A stretch of 64,000 nt of DNA. It comes from Streptomyces sp. LBL. Lineage in GTDB: Bacteria; Actinomycetota; Actinomycetes; Streptomycetales; Streptomycetaceae. Position numbers and translations under genes: made by a program. The stretch spans positions 1 through 64,000 of the forward strand of contig NZ_JARXYX010000016.1 in the NCBI RefSeq assembly GCF_029893585.1. Direction: 5' to 3'. Shown one piece after another: positions 15,172-24,097 of this stretch; positions within the stretch are counted from its first letter, which is position 1, and each line of letters starts with the position of its first letter. A model generated the notes under the pieces. That model was not told the origin of the DNA. It made no database searches and was given only the letters and a program-made list of their open reading frames with translations.

Positions 15172-16848
15172 TCAGTTCACTTCCTTGAGCTCGCGGTAAG
15201 CGGCCACGAGAGCGGCGGTGGAGGAGTCGAGACCGGGGACGTCCGCGCCCTCGGTGACGGCGGGTTCGACGCGCCTGGCGAGGACCTTGCCGAGCTCGAC
15301 GCCCCACTGGTCGAAGGAGTCGATGTTCCAGATCGCGCCCTGGACGAACACCTTGTGCTCGTAGAGGGCGATCAGCTGGCCGAGGACCGACGGGGTGAGT
15401 TCCTTCGCCAGGATCGTGGTCGTCGGGTGGTTGCCCTTGAACGTGCGGTGCGGCACCTGTGCCTCCGCCACGCCCTCCGCGCGCACCTCGTCGGCGGTCT
15501 TGCCGAAGGCGAGCGCCTGCCCCTGCGCGAACAGGTTGGCCATCAACAGGTCGTGCTGCGCCTTGAGTTCGTCGCTCAGCTCGCCGACCGGACGGGCGAA
15601 ACCGATCAGGTCGGCCGGGATGACCTTGGTGCCCTGGTGGATCAACTGGTAGTAGGCGTGCTGCCCGTTGGTGCCGGGGGTGCCCCACACCACCGGGCCG
15701 GTCTGCCACTGGACCGGGTCGCCGTCACGGTCCACCGACTTGCCGTTGGACTCCATGTCCAGCTGCTGGAGGTAGGCGGTGAACTTGGACAGGTAGTGGC
15801 TGTACGGCAGGACCGCGTGCGTCTGGGCGTCGAAGAAGTTGCCGTACCAGACGCCCAGCAGGCCCAGCAGCAGCGGGGCGTTGGCCTCGGCGGGCGCGTT
15901 GCGGACGTGCTCGTCGACGATCCGGAAACCGTCGAGCATCTCCAGGAAGCGTTCCGGGCCGATGGCGATCATCAGGGACAGACCGATCGCCGAGTCGTAG
16001 GAGTAGCGGCCGCCGACCCAGTCCCAGAACGCGAACATGTTCTCCGGGTCGATGCCGAACCCGGTGACCTTCTCGGCGTTCGTCGACAGGGCGACGAAGT
16101 GCTTCGCGACCGCCTTGTCGTCGCCGAGTCCGTCGGGGCCGTTCAGCAGCCACTCGCGCGCCGAGGTCGCGTTCGTGATCGTCTCGATGGTGGTGAACGT
16201 CTTGGAGGCGACGATGAACAGGGTCTCCGCCGGGTCCAGGTCACGCACGGCCTCGTGCAGGTCGGCGCCGTCCACGTTCGACACGAACCGGAAGGTCAAC
16301 TCCCGTGCGGTGTACGCCCGCAGTGCCTCGTAGGCCATCGCCGGGCCCAGGTCGGAGCCGCCGATGCCGATGTTGACGACGTTGCGGATCCGCTTGCCGG
16401 TGTGGCCGGTCCACGCACCGGAGCGGACCCGCTGGGCGAAGTCGCTCATCTGGTCGAGGACCGCGTGGACCTTGGGCACGACGTTCTCGCCGTCGACCTC
16501 GACCACCGCGTTCGCGGGGGCGCGCAGCGCGGTGTGCAGCACCGCCCGGTCCTCGGTGATGTTGATCTTCTCGCCGCCGAACATGGCGTCCCGCAGCCCG
16601 AACACGTCGGTGGCGGTGGCCAGTTCCTGGAGCAGCGCCAGCGTCTCGTCGGTGACCAGGTTCTTCGAGTAGTCGATACGCAGGTCTCCCACGCGTACGA
16701 CATACCGCTGCGCACGCTCGGGGTCCGCCGCGAACAGGTCACGCAGATGCGCGTGCCACTCGGCGCGGTGGTCCTCCAGGGCCATCCACTCCGGCCGCCG
16801 GGTGAGCTTGGGGGAAGGGGAGGGGGAGGCGGAAGGGGAGTCAGACAT
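15172..16848 (-). CDS. pgi: glucose-6-phosphate isomerase
   Basis: A 558-aa enzyme interconverting glucose 6-phosphate and fructose 6-phosphate. Recognisable segments are VNIGIGGSDLGPAMA near residue 157, FIVASKTFTTIET near 210, FWDWVGGRYSYDSAIGL near 275 (phosphate-binding and signature region), and DQWGVELGK near the C-terminus. A short Ser/Pro repeat (SPSASPSPSP) precedes the fold. ATG at 16848 overlaps the end of opcA by 8 bp. Being inside a pentose-phosphate operon suggests recycling of fructose 6-phosphate into the oxidative branch. Confidence 0.95.
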   Translation of the reverse strand: MSDSPSASPSPSPKLTRRPEWMALEDHRAEWHAHLRDLFAADPERAQRYVVRVGDLRIDYSKNLVTDETLALLQELATATDVFGLRDAMFGGEKINITEDRAVLHTALRAPANAVVEVDGENVVPKVHAVLDQMSDFAQRVRSGAWTGHTGKRIRNVVNIGIGGSDLGPAMAYEALRAYTARELTFRFVSNVDGADLHEAVRDLDPAETLFIVASKTFTTIETITNATSAREWLLNGPDGLGDDKAVAKHFVALSTNAEKVTGFGIDPENMFAFWDWVGGRYSYDSAIGLSLMIAIGPERFLEMLDGFRIVDEHVRNAPAEANAPLLLGLLGVWYGNFFDAQTHAVLPYSHYLSKFTAYLQQLDMESNGKSVDRDGDPVQWQTGPVVWGTPGTNGQHAYYQLIHQGTKVIPADLIGFARPVGELSDELKAQHDLLMANLFAQGQALAFGKTADEVRAEGVAEAQVPHRTFKGNHPTTTILAKELTPSVLGQLIALYEHKVFVQGAIWNIDSFDQWGVELGKVLARRVEPAVTEGADVPGLDSSTAALVAAYRELKEVN

Positions 16849-17776
16849 GGGTGGGGATCTCCTTCGTACCCTCGCCCCGCAGGGCGACGGCGTACATCTC
16901 GTCCGCGTCGAGGCGCCGCAGCTCCTCGGCGATGAGTTCGGAAGTGGTGCGGACCTTCAGCGCGAGGGTGCGCGAGGGCTGGTGCGGCAGGGTCAGCGTG
17001 GCCAGCGGGCCCTCGGGGCGGTCGATGACGATCTCGCCGCTCGCGGTGCCCAGACGCACGGCCGTGACCACCGGCCCGGCGGTGACGATCCGGTCGACGG
17101 TGACGCCGAGGCGGGCCTCCAGCCAGCGGGACAGCAGTTCGGCCGCCGGGTTCTCCTCCTCGGCCTCCACGGCCGCCGAGGTCACCTTCGCCCGGGCCTG
17201 GTCCAGGGCCGCGGCCAGCATCGAGCGCCACGGGGTCAGCCGGGTCCAGGCGAGGTCGGTGTCGCCGGGCGCGTAGGAGCGGACCCGGGTCTGCAGTACC
17301 TGGAGGGGGTTCCCGACGGCGTACAGGTCGGTGATCCGGCGCTGGGCCAGCGCGCCCAGCGGGTCCTTCGCCGGGTTCTCCGGCGCCTCCACCGGCCACC
17401 ACACGACGACCGGGGCGTCCGGCAGCAGCAGCGGCAGGACGACGGAGTCGGCGTGGTCGGACACCTCGCCGTAGGTCCGCAGGATCACCGTCTCGCCGGT
17501 GCCGGCGTCGGCGCCCACCCGGACCTCGGCGTCGAGGCGGGAGCTGGTGCGGTCGCGCGGGGTGCGGGCGTGCCGCTTGATGACGACCAGGGTGCGCGAG
17601 GGGTGCTCGTGCGAGGCCTCCTCGGCCGCCTTGATCGCGTCGTAGGCGTTCTCCTCGTCCGTGACGATCACCATCGTCAGGACCATGCCCACGGCGGGTG
17701 TGCCGATGGCGCGGCGACCCTGCACCAACGCCTTGTTGATCTTGCTTGCCGTGGTGTCGGTCAGGTCGATTTTCAT
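16841..17776 (-). CDS. opcA: glucose-6-phosphate dehydrogenase assembly protein OpcA
   Basis: A 311-aa protein of the OpcA family, which activates or assembles glucose-6-phosphate dehydrogenase in actinobacteria and cyanobacteria. Hallmarks are MVLTMVIVTDEENAYDAIKAAEEASHEHPSRTLVVI near residues 31-66, PDAPVVVWWPVEAPENPAKDPLG near 125, and RRITDLYAVGNPLQVL. ATG at 17776 overlaps the zwf TGA as ATGA, matching the expected partnership. Confidence 0.93.
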   Translation of the reverse strand: MKIDLTDTTASKINKALVQGRRAIGTPAVGMVLTMVIVTDEENAYDAIKAAEEASHEHPSRTLVVIKRHARTPRDRTSSRLDAEVRVGADAGTGETVILRTYGEVSDHADSVVLPLLLPDAPVVVWWPVEAPENPAKDPLGALAQRRITDLYAVGNPLQVLQTRVRSYAPGDTDLAWTRLTPWRSMLAAALDQARAKVTSAAVEAEEENPAAELLSRWLEARLGVTVDRIVTAGPVVTAVRLGTASGEIVIDRPEGPLATLTLPHQPSRTLALKVRTTSELIAEELRRLDADEMYAVALRGEGTKEIPTHV

Positions 17777-19413
17777 GGCCTGCGCCAGCTCCGTCCGTCT
17801 CGTGCGAGCATCTCGTCCGCTTCCTCGGGTCCCCAGCTGCCCGACGCGTACCGCGCCGGACTGCCGTGGTTCGCCCAGAACTCCTCGATCGGGTCGAGGA
17901 TCTTCCAGGACTCTTCCACTTCCTGGTGGCGGGGGAAAAGGTTGGCGTCTCCGAGGAGGACGTCCAGGATGAGGCGCTCGTACGCCTCCGGGCTGGACTC
18001 CGTGAACGACTCGCCGTAGGCGAAGTCCATGGACACGTCCCGGATCTCCATCGAGGTGCCGGGCACCTTGGAGCCGAAGCGGACCGTCATGCCCTCGTCG
18101 GGCTGGACGCGGATGACGATCGCGTTCTGCCCGAGTTCCTCGGTGGCGGTGGAGTCGAAGGGGGAGTGCGGGGCCCGCTGGAAGACCACCGCGATCTCGG
18201 TGACCCGCCGGCCCAGCCGCTTGCCGGTGCGCAGGTAGAAGGGGATTCCCGCCCAGCGGCGGTTGTCCACCTCCAGCTTGACGGCCGCGTACGTGTCGGT
18301 CTTCGACGTGGGGTCGATGCCCTCCTCCTGGAGGTACCCGGCCACCTTCGCGCCGCCCTGCCAGCCCTCCGCGTACTGCGCCAGCACGGTGTGCTCACCG
18401 ATGTTCTCGGGCAGCCGCACCGACTTCAGCACCTTGAGCTTCTCGGTGAGCAGCGACTCGGCGTCGAAGGCGATGGGCTCCTCCATGGCGGTGAGCGCCA
18501 TCAGCTGGAGCAGGTGGTTCTGGATGACGTCACGGGCGGCGCCGATCCCGTCGTAGTACCCGGCCCGGCCGCCGATGCCGATGTCCTCGGCCATGGTGAT
18601 CTGCACGTGGTCGACGTACGACCGGTTCCAGATCGGCTCGTACATCTGGTTGGCGAAGCGGAGCGCCAGGATGTTCTGGACGGTCTCCTTGCCGAGGTAG
18701 TGGTCGATGCGGAACACCTGGTCCGGCTCGAACACGTCGTGCAGGAGCGCGTTCAGCTCACGGGCGCTCTTCAGGTCGCGCCCGAACGGCTTCTCGATGA
18801 CCGCGCGCCGCCAGGAACCCTCCGGAGCGTCGGCGAGCCCGTGCTTCTTCAGCTGCCGCACGACCTTCGGGAAGAACTTCGGCGGTACGGAGAGATAGAA
18901 CGCGTAGTTGCCGCTCGTACCGCGTGAGCTGTCCAGCTCGTCGACGGCGGACCGCAGCTGCTTGAACGCGGTGTCGTCGTCGAAGTCGCCGGGGATGAAC
19001 CGCATGCCCTCGGAGAGCTGCTGCCAGACCTCCTCGCGGAACTCGGTGCGCGCGTGCTCGCGGACCGAGTCGTGCACGACCTGTGCGAAGTCCTCGTCCT
19101 CCCACTCCCTGCGGGCGAACCCGAGGAGCGAGAAGCCCGGAGGCAGCATTCCGCGGTTGGCGAGGTCGTAGATGGCCGGCATCAGCTTCTTGCGGGACAG
19201 GTCGCCGGTGACGCCGAAGATGACCAGCCCCGAGGGGCCGGCGATAACGGGGAGCCGGCGGTCCTGGGGGTGGCGGAGCGGGTTGGACCAGTCGGCCGCC
19301 GGGAGGACGGGGACGGTCGCCTCCGGCCCGGTCACCTCCGGCCCGGTCTCCTGCGACCCGGTCTCCTGCGACCCGGGTTCTTCAGTGGTCTTCTTGCGGG
19401 CCTTCTTGCTCAT
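17773..19413 (-). CDS. zwf: glucose-6-phosphate 1-dehydrogenase
   Basis: A 546-aa enzyme catalysing glucose 6-phosphate to 6-phosphogluconolactone with NAD(P)+. The coenzyme motif GVTGDLSRKKLMPAIY is near residue 67 and the active-site signature RIDHYLGKE near 233. Usual length is about 510 aa; the extra N-terminal 45 residues are low complexity, with degenerate 15-bp repeats (GSQET, GPEVT, GPEAT) at about 19315-19380. ATG at 19413 overlaps the tal stop (ATGA), so translation is coupled. It lies second after tal in the tkt operon and directly before its partner opcA. Confidence 0.95.
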   Translation of the reverse strand: MSKKARKKTTEEPGSQETGSQETGPEVTGPEATVPVLPAADWSNPLRHPQDRRLPVIAGPSGLVIFGVTGDLSRKKLMPAIYDLANRGMLPPGFSLLGFARREWEDEDFAQVVHDSVREHARTEFREEVWQQLSEGMRFIPGDFDDDTAFKQLRSAVDELDSSRGTSGNYAFYLSVPPKFFPKVVRQLKKHGLADAPEGSWRRAVIEKPFGRDLKSARELNALLHDVFEPDQVFRIDHYLGKETVQNILALRFANQMYEPIWNRSYVDHVQITMAEDIGIGGRAGYYDGIGAARDVIQNHLLQLMALTAMEEPIAFDAESLLTEKLKVLKSVRLPENIGEHTVLAQYAEGWQGGAKVAGYLQEEGIDPTSKTDTYAAVKLEVDNRRWAGIPFYLRTGKRLGRRVTEIAVVFQRAPHSPFDSTATEELGQNAIVIRVQPDEGMTVRFGSKVPGTSMEIRDVSMDFAYGESFTESSPEAYERLILDVLLGDANLFPRHQEVEESWKILDPIEEFWANHGSPARYASGSWGPEEADEMLARDGRSWRRP

Positions 19414-20555
19414 TCCCCGTCAACCCCCTTGCTGTTCAGGGACTTCGTCACGGTGTTCAGGAGGTCCTGCCAGGCCGCCTCGAACTTGGCGACGCCCTCG
19501 TCCTCGAGCTGCTGGACGACCTTGTCGTAGGAGATCCCGAGCCGCTCCACCGCCCCGAGGTCGGCGCGGGCCTGGGCGTAGCGGCCGGTGACGGTGTCGC
19601 CGGTGATGTCGCCGTGGTCGGCGGCGGCGTTCAGCGTGGCCTCCGGCATGGTGTTGACCGTGCCCGGCGCGACCAGCTCGTCGACGTACAGCGTGTCCTT
19701 GTACGCCGGGTCCTTCACGCCGGTGGAGGCCCACAGCGGACGCTGCTTGTTGGCGCGGGCCCCGCCCAGCGCGGTCCAGCGCTCACCGGAGAAGACGCTC
19801 TCGTACGCCTGGTAGGCGAGCCGCGCGTTGGCGAGGGCGGCCTTCCCCTTCAGCGCGAGGGCCTCGTCCGTGCCCAGCAGGGTCAGCCGCTTGTCGATCT
19901 CGGCGTCGACGCGGGAGACGAAGAAGGAGGCCACCGAGTGGATCTGCGCGAGGTCCAGTCCCGCCTTCTGCGCCTTCTCCAGCCCGGCGAGGTAGGCGTC
20001 CATGACCTCGCCGTAGCGCTCCAGCGAGAAGATCAGCGTGACGTTGACGCTGATGCCGAGGCCCACGACCTCGGTGATCGCCGGGAGACCGGCCGGCGTC
20101 GCCGGGATCTTGATCATGACGTTGGGACGGTCCACCAGCCAGAAGAGCTGCTTGGCTTCGGCGATGGTGGCCGCCGTGTCGTGGGCGAGGCGCGGGTCGA
20201 CCTCGATGGAGACCCGGCCGTCCCGGCCGCCGGTCGCGTCGTACACGGGCCGCAGGATGTCGGCGGCGGCGCGGACGTCGGTGGTGGTCATCATCCGGAC
20301 GGCCTCGTCGACCGTGACGCCCCGCACGGCGAGGTCGCCGAGCTGCTCCTCGTACCCCTCGCCGGAGCCGATGGCGGCCTGGAAGATGCTGGGGTTGGTG
20401 GTGACGCCCACCACGTGCTTCGTCCTGACGAGTTCGGCCAGGTTGCCGGACTCGATCCGGCTGCGGGACAGGTCGTCCAGCCAGATGGAGACGCCCTCGT
20501 CGGACAGGCGCCTGAGTGTTCCCGCGGTCGCGGTTCCTTCGGTCATTGTGGTCAT
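19410..20555 (-). CDS. tal: transaldolase
   Basis: A 381-aa actinobacterial-type transaldolase that moves a dihydroxyacetone unit between sugar phosphates. The first signature is VGVTTNPSIFQAAI near residue 49. The Schiff-base lysine lies in NVMIKIPATPAG near 145, and SVASFFVSRVDAEID is near 210. ATG at 20555 is 19 bp after the tkt stop; a second ATG at 20546 is an equal candidate because the purine-rich GAAAGAAG serves either. The longer frame to 20711 reads into tkt and is not used. Confidence 0.94.
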   Translation of the reverse strand: MTTMTEGTATAGTLRRLSDEGVSIWLDDLSRSRIESGNLAELVRTKHVVGVTTNPSIFQAAIGSGEGYEEQLGDLAVRGVTVDEAVRMMTTTDVRAAADILRPVYDATGGRDGRVSIEVDPRLAHDTAATIAEAKQLFWLVDRPNVMIKIPATPAGLPAITEVVGLGISVNVTLIFSLERYGEVMDAYLAGLEKAQKAGLDLAQIHSVASFFVSRVDAEIDKRLTLLGTDEALALKGKAALANARLAYQAYESVFSGERWTALGGARANKQRPLWASTGVKDPAYKDTLYVDELVAPGTVNTMPEATLNAAADHGDITGDTVTGRYAQARADLGAVERLGISYDKVVQQLEDEGVAKFEAAWQDLLNTVTKSLNSKGVDGE

Positions 20556-20574
20556 CTTCTTTCTGACGATCTGA

Positions 20575-22650
20575 TCAACCGCGGGCGGCGGCCAGGGACT
20601 CCCGGGCGGCTGCGGCGACGTTCTCGGAAGTGAAGCCGTACTCGGCGAACAGGATCTTGGCGTCGGCGGAGGCGCCGAAGTGTTCGAGGGAGACGATGCG
20701 TCCCGCGTCACCCACGAACCGGTACCACGTCAGACCGATCCCGGCCTCGACCGCGACACGGGCCTTCACGGACGGCGGAAGGACGCTGTCGCGGTACTCC
20801 CGCGGCTGCTCCTCGAACCACTCCACGGACGGCATCGACACCACCCGGACACCGATCCCCTCGGCCTCCAGCTCCTCCCGCGCGCCGACGGCGAGCTGCA
20901 CCTCGGAACCGGTGGCGATCAGGACGACGTCCGGGGTCTCCTTCGAGGAGTCCCGCAGGACGTAACCGCCCTTCGCCGCATCCGGGTTGGGCGCGTACGT
21001 CGGCACGCCCTGGCGGGTGAGCGCGAAACCGTGCGGGGCCGGGTCGGTGGCGTGCCGCTTGAGGATCTCGGCCCAGGCGATCGCGGTCTCGTTGGCGTCG
21101 GCGGGACGGACGATGTTCAGGCCCGGGATGGCCCGCAGCGACGCGAGGTGCTCGACCGGCTGGTGGGTGGGGCCGTCCTCGCCGAGGCCGATGGAGTCGT
21201 GCGTCCACACGTACGTCACGGGCAGCTGCATCAGCGCGGCGAGACGGACGGCGTTGCGCATGTAGTCGGAGAACACCAGGAAGGTGCCGCCGTAGATGCG
21301 GGTGTTGCCGTGCAGGGCGATGCCGTTCATCTCCGCGCCCATGGAGTGCTCGCGGATGCCGAAGTGGATGGTGCGGCCGTACGGGTCGGCCTCCGGCAGC
21401 GGGTTGCCCTTCGGCAGGAAGGAGCTGGTCTTGTCGATGGTGGTGTTGTTCGAGCCGGCCAGGTCGGCGGAGCCGCCCCACAGCTCGGGGAGGACCGCGC
21501 CGAGCGCCTGGAGCACCTTGCCGGAGGCGGCGCGAGTGGCGAGGGCCTTGCCCTCCTCGAAGACCGGCAGGGCGTCCTCCCAGCCTTCGGGCAGCTGACC
21601 GGCGACGACCCGGTCGAACAGCTTCGCCCGCTCGGGCTGGGCGCCGCGCCACTTGTCGAGCTGCTTGTCCCAGGCCGCGTGCGCCTCGGCGCCCCGGTCG
21701 AGGGTCCGACGGGTGTGGGCGAGGATCTCGTCGGCCACCTCGAAGGACCGCTCCGGGTCGAAACCGAGGACGCGCTTGGTGGCGGCGACCTCGTCCTCAC
21801 CCAGCGCGGAGCCGTGCGCCGCCTCGGTGTTGCGGGCGTTCGGGGCGGGCCAGGCGATGATCGTGCGCATCGCGATGATCGAGGGGCGCTCGGTCTCGGC
21901 CTGCGCGGCTCGCAGCGCCGCGTACAGGGCGTGGACGTCGATGTCGCCGTCCTCGCCGGGCTCGATCCGCTGCACGTGCCAGCCGTAGGCCTCGTACCGC
22001 TTCAGCACGTCCTCGGAGAACGCGGTCGCGGTGTCGCCCTCGATGGAGATGTGGTTGTCGTCGTAGACGAAGACGAGGTTGCCGAGCTTCTGGTGGCCGG
22101 CCAGGGACGACGCCTCCGCGGAGATGCCCTCCTCCAGGTCGCCGTCGGAGACGATGCCCCAGATGGTGTGGTCGAAGGGCGAGCTGCCCTCGGGGGCCTC
22201 CGGGTCGAACAGACCGCGCTCGTAGCGGGCGGCCATCGCCATGCCCACCGCGTTGGCGACGCCCTGTCCGAGCGGGCCCGTGGTGGTCTCGACGCCGGCC
22301 GTGTGGCCGTACTCGGGGTGACCGGGCGTCTTCGAACCGTGGGTGCGGAACGCCTTCAGGTCGTCGAGCTCCAGCTCGTAGCCGGCGAGGTACAGCTGCG
22401 TGTAGAGGGTGAGCGAGGTGTGTCCGGGGGACAGCACGAAGCGGTCACGGCCCGTCCATTCCGGGTCGGCCGGATCGTGGCGCATCACCTTCTGAAAGAT
22501 CGTGTACGCGGCCGGGGCCAGGCTCATCGCGGTGCCCGGGTGGCCGTTGCCCACCCGCTGTACGGCATCCGCCGCCAAAAGACGCGCGGTGTCGACGGCA
22601 CGCCGGTCGAGTTCGGTCCATTCGAAGCTGTCCGGTGTGTGCGTGCTCAT
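20575..22650 (-). CDS. tkt: transketolase
   Basis: A 691-aa ThDP enzyme of the non-oxidative pentose-phosphate branch. Key segments are GNGHPGTAMSLAP near residue 35, HGSKTPGHPEYG near 105, IVSDGDLEEGISAEA (ThDP/Mg site) near 165, and IHFGIREHSMGAEMNGI near 430 with the catalytic glutamate. ATG at 22650 is ten bases after GAGGA; a TTG two codons earlier is less likely. It is the first gene of a seven-gene minus-strand operon ending at the phosphatase. It diverges from an AraC-type regulator across about 145 bp that contains a 17-bp palindrome. Confidence 0.95.
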   Translation of the reverse strand: MSTHTPDSFEWTELDRRAVDTARLLAADAVQRVGNGHPGTAMSLAPAAYTIFQKVMRHDPADPEWTGRDRFVLSPGHTSLTLYTQLYLAGYELELDDLKAFRTHGSKTPGHPEYGHTAGVETTTGPLGQGVANAVGMAMAARYERGLFDPEAPEGSSPFDHTIWGIVSDGDLEEGISAEASSLAGHQKLGNLVFVYDDNHISIEGDTATAFSEDVLKRYEAYGWHVQRIEPGEDGDIDVHALYAALRAAQAETERPSIIAMRTIIAWPAPNARNTEAAHGSALGEDEVAATKRVLGFDPERSFEVADEILAHTRRTLDRGAEAHAAWDKQLDKWRGAQPERAKLFDRVVAGQLPEGWEDALPVFEEGKALATRAASGKVLQALGAVLPELWGGSADLAGSNNTTIDKTSSFLPKGNPLPEADPYGRTIHFGIREHSMGAEMNGIALHGNTRIYGGTFLVFSDYMRNAVRLAALMQLPVTYVWTHDSIGLGEDGPTHQPVEHLASLRAIPGLNIVRPADANETAIAWAEILKRHATDPAPHGFALTRQGVPTYAPNPDAAKGGYVLRDSSKETPDVVLIATGSEVQLAVGAREELEAEGIGVRVVSMPSVEWFEEQPREYRDSVLPPSVKARVAVEAGIGLTWYRFVGDAGRIVSLEHFGASADAKILFAEYGFTSENVAAAARESLAAARG

Positions 22651-22702
22651 CTTCAAGAAGTCCTCGATCGGAGGGGGATGGCTGGTTTGACGTGTCCAAA
22701 CT

Positions 22703-22719
22703 TAAAAGTCTGACTTTTA
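22703..22719. promoter_or_regulatory. 17-bp perfect palindrome between tkt and the araC-type gene
   Basis: TAAAAGTC-T-GACTTTTA is perfectly symmetric about one base and unusually A/T-rich for this genome. It sits 53 bp upstream of the tkt start and 77 bp upstream of the regulator start. It is a good candidate operator for the divergent promoters; which protein binds is unknown. Confidence 0.6.
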
Positions 22720-22796
22720 CGGGGGAAGGTCGTGGTGTGTCAGTCTGTGGTGAAAGTGGGACACTCGGCGCGGGACCGAGGCGGCACGAGAAGGAC

Positions 22797-23702
22797 ATGG
22801 TGGACAGAACCATCCAAGCCGGTGACGGTGACGGCGGCGTTGACGAAATCAGAACGTTCCCCTTCCCGGTCGAGCTGAGCGTGGGCGGTGTCGGCATGCA
22901 GGTCGGCCCCATGGGAACCGGCCGCACCTGGCACGCCGACGCGCCCCTGCACCGCGTCCACCGCATCGACTTCCACGTGGTGATGCTCTTCGACGAGGGC
23001 CCCGTACACCACATGATCGACTTCGATGAGTACGAGGCGACGGCCGGCGAGCTGCTGTGGATCCGCCCGGGGCAGGTCCACCGCTTCTCGCACGCCGACG
23101 GGTACCGCGGAACCGTCCTCACCATGCAACCCGGCTTCCTGCCCCGCGCCACGGTCGAGGCCACCGGCCTGTACCGCTACGACCTGCCGCCCCTGCTGCA
23201 CCCCGACAAGGCCCGGCTCGCCGGTCTCCGTTCGGCCCTCGACCAGCTCCAGCGCGAGTACGAGGACACGACGACCCTCCCGCCGATCCTGCACACGGCG
23301 ATCCTGCGCCACTCGCTCACCGCGTTCCTCCTGCGACTGTCCCACCTCGCCGCAAGCTCCGCGGAGGCCGCCGGACAGCAGTCGGACTCCACCTTCACGC
23401 TCTTCCGTCAGGCGGTCGAGAAGGGCTTCGCGACCAACCACAGCGTCAGCGCCTACGCCGAAGCCCTCGGCTACTCCCGCCGCACCCTCGTCCGCGCGGT
23501 CCGCGCCGCCACCGGCGAGACCCCCAAGGGCTTCATCGACAAACGCGTCATCCTGGAGGCCAAGCGCCTCCTGGCCCACACCGACATGCCCATCGGCCGG
23601 ATCGGCGCGGCGGTGGGCTTCCCGGACGCGGCGAACTTCTCCAAGTTCTTCCAACTGCACACGGAGTTGACGCCGGCGGGGTTTCGGGCGGAGGTGCGGT
23701 GA
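22797..23702 (+). CDS. AraC-family regulator with N-terminal cupin domain
   Basis: A 301-aa regulator. Residues 20-130 resemble an AraC-type sugar-binding cupin (RTWHADAPLHRVHRIDFHVVMLF, then GELLWIRPGQVHRF). The C-terminal 100 residues hold two helix-turn-helix units (SVSAYAEALGYSRRTLVRAVRA; MPIGRIGAAVGFPDAANFSKFFQ). ATG at 22797 is placed after AAGGA. Its divergence from tkt suggests control of the pentose-phosphate operon in response to a small ligand, but this is inferred from position only. A strong hairpin follows its stop. Confidence 0.86.
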   Translation: MVDRTIQAGDGDGGVDEIRTFPFPVELSVGGVGMQVGPMGTGRTWHADAPLHRVHRIDFHVVMLFDEGPVHHMIDFDEYEATAGELLWIRPGQVHRFSHADGYRGTVLTMQPGFLPRATVEATGLYRYDLPPLLHPDKARLAGLRSALDQLQREYEDTTTLPPILHTAILRHSLTAFLLRLSHLAASSAEAAGQQSDSTFTLFRQAVEKGFATNHSVSAYAEALGYSRRTLVRAVRAATGETPKGFIDKRVILEAKRLLAHTDMPIGRIGAAVGFPDAANFSKFFQLHTELTPAGFRAEVR

Positions 23703-23718
23703 CCCTGTCGGCGCGGGA

Positions 23719-23748
23719 AAGGGGCTCCACATGAGCGTGGAACCCCTT
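23719..23748 (+). terminator. hairpin terminator after the araC-type gene
   Basis: AAGGGG-c-TCCAC and GTGGA-a-CCCCTT form a 12-position stem with one mismatch and a six-base loop (ATGAGC), 16 bp after the regulator stop. It can serve both this gene and the remnant facing it. Confidence 0.78.
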
Positions 23749-23768
23749 GAGCGGAGTGGACGTGACGG

Positions 23769-23969
23769 TCAGTGGCCGAAGGTGAACCCGTTCACGTTCA
23801 CGAAGTCCGAGGGCTGACCGCTCGTGAAGGTGAGGTACACGTCGTGCGTCCCCGTCACCGCACTGATGTTGGCGGGGACCGTTCTCCAGGACTGCCAGCC
23901 GCCCGTGCCGGCGATCGAGAAGCTGCCGACGGGTGGGGCGGTACGGCTGTCCAGGCGGACCTCGACCAA
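23769..23969 (-). pseudogene. C-terminal remnant of a CBM6 carbohydrate-binding module
   Basis: The frame gives VEVRLDSRTAPPVGSFSIAG, then GGWQSWRTVPANISAVTGTHDVYLTF, and ends FVNVNGFTFGH. This is the last 60 residues of a family 6 carbohydrate-binding module, a domain normally found at the end of secreted glycosidases. No start codon with a ribosome site exists, and the sequence further upstream (to 24097) is unrelated. The catalytic part has been lost, so this marks an old deletion or rearrangement next to the IclR gene. Confidence 0.72.
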
Positions 23970-24097
23970 GCCACACAGGTGAGGGCGCTGGACGCGGCCG
24001 AGAAGGTCCTCCGGGCCGCACCGTCAAACTGTCGGACTGACGCTGTGCAGGTTCCCGTATCGCGACGCCCCGACGCCCCGACGCCCGACGCCCGTCC

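Noticed and set aside
15091..16935. Long plus-strand frame opposite pgi
   Set aside because: Same shadow effect; Val/Asp/Arg-rich composition without known domains.
20680..22713. Long plus-strand frame opposite transketolase
   Set aside because: It is produced by GC bias at third positions. The minus-strand translation is an unmistakable transketolase, while this frame has no motif or ribosome site.
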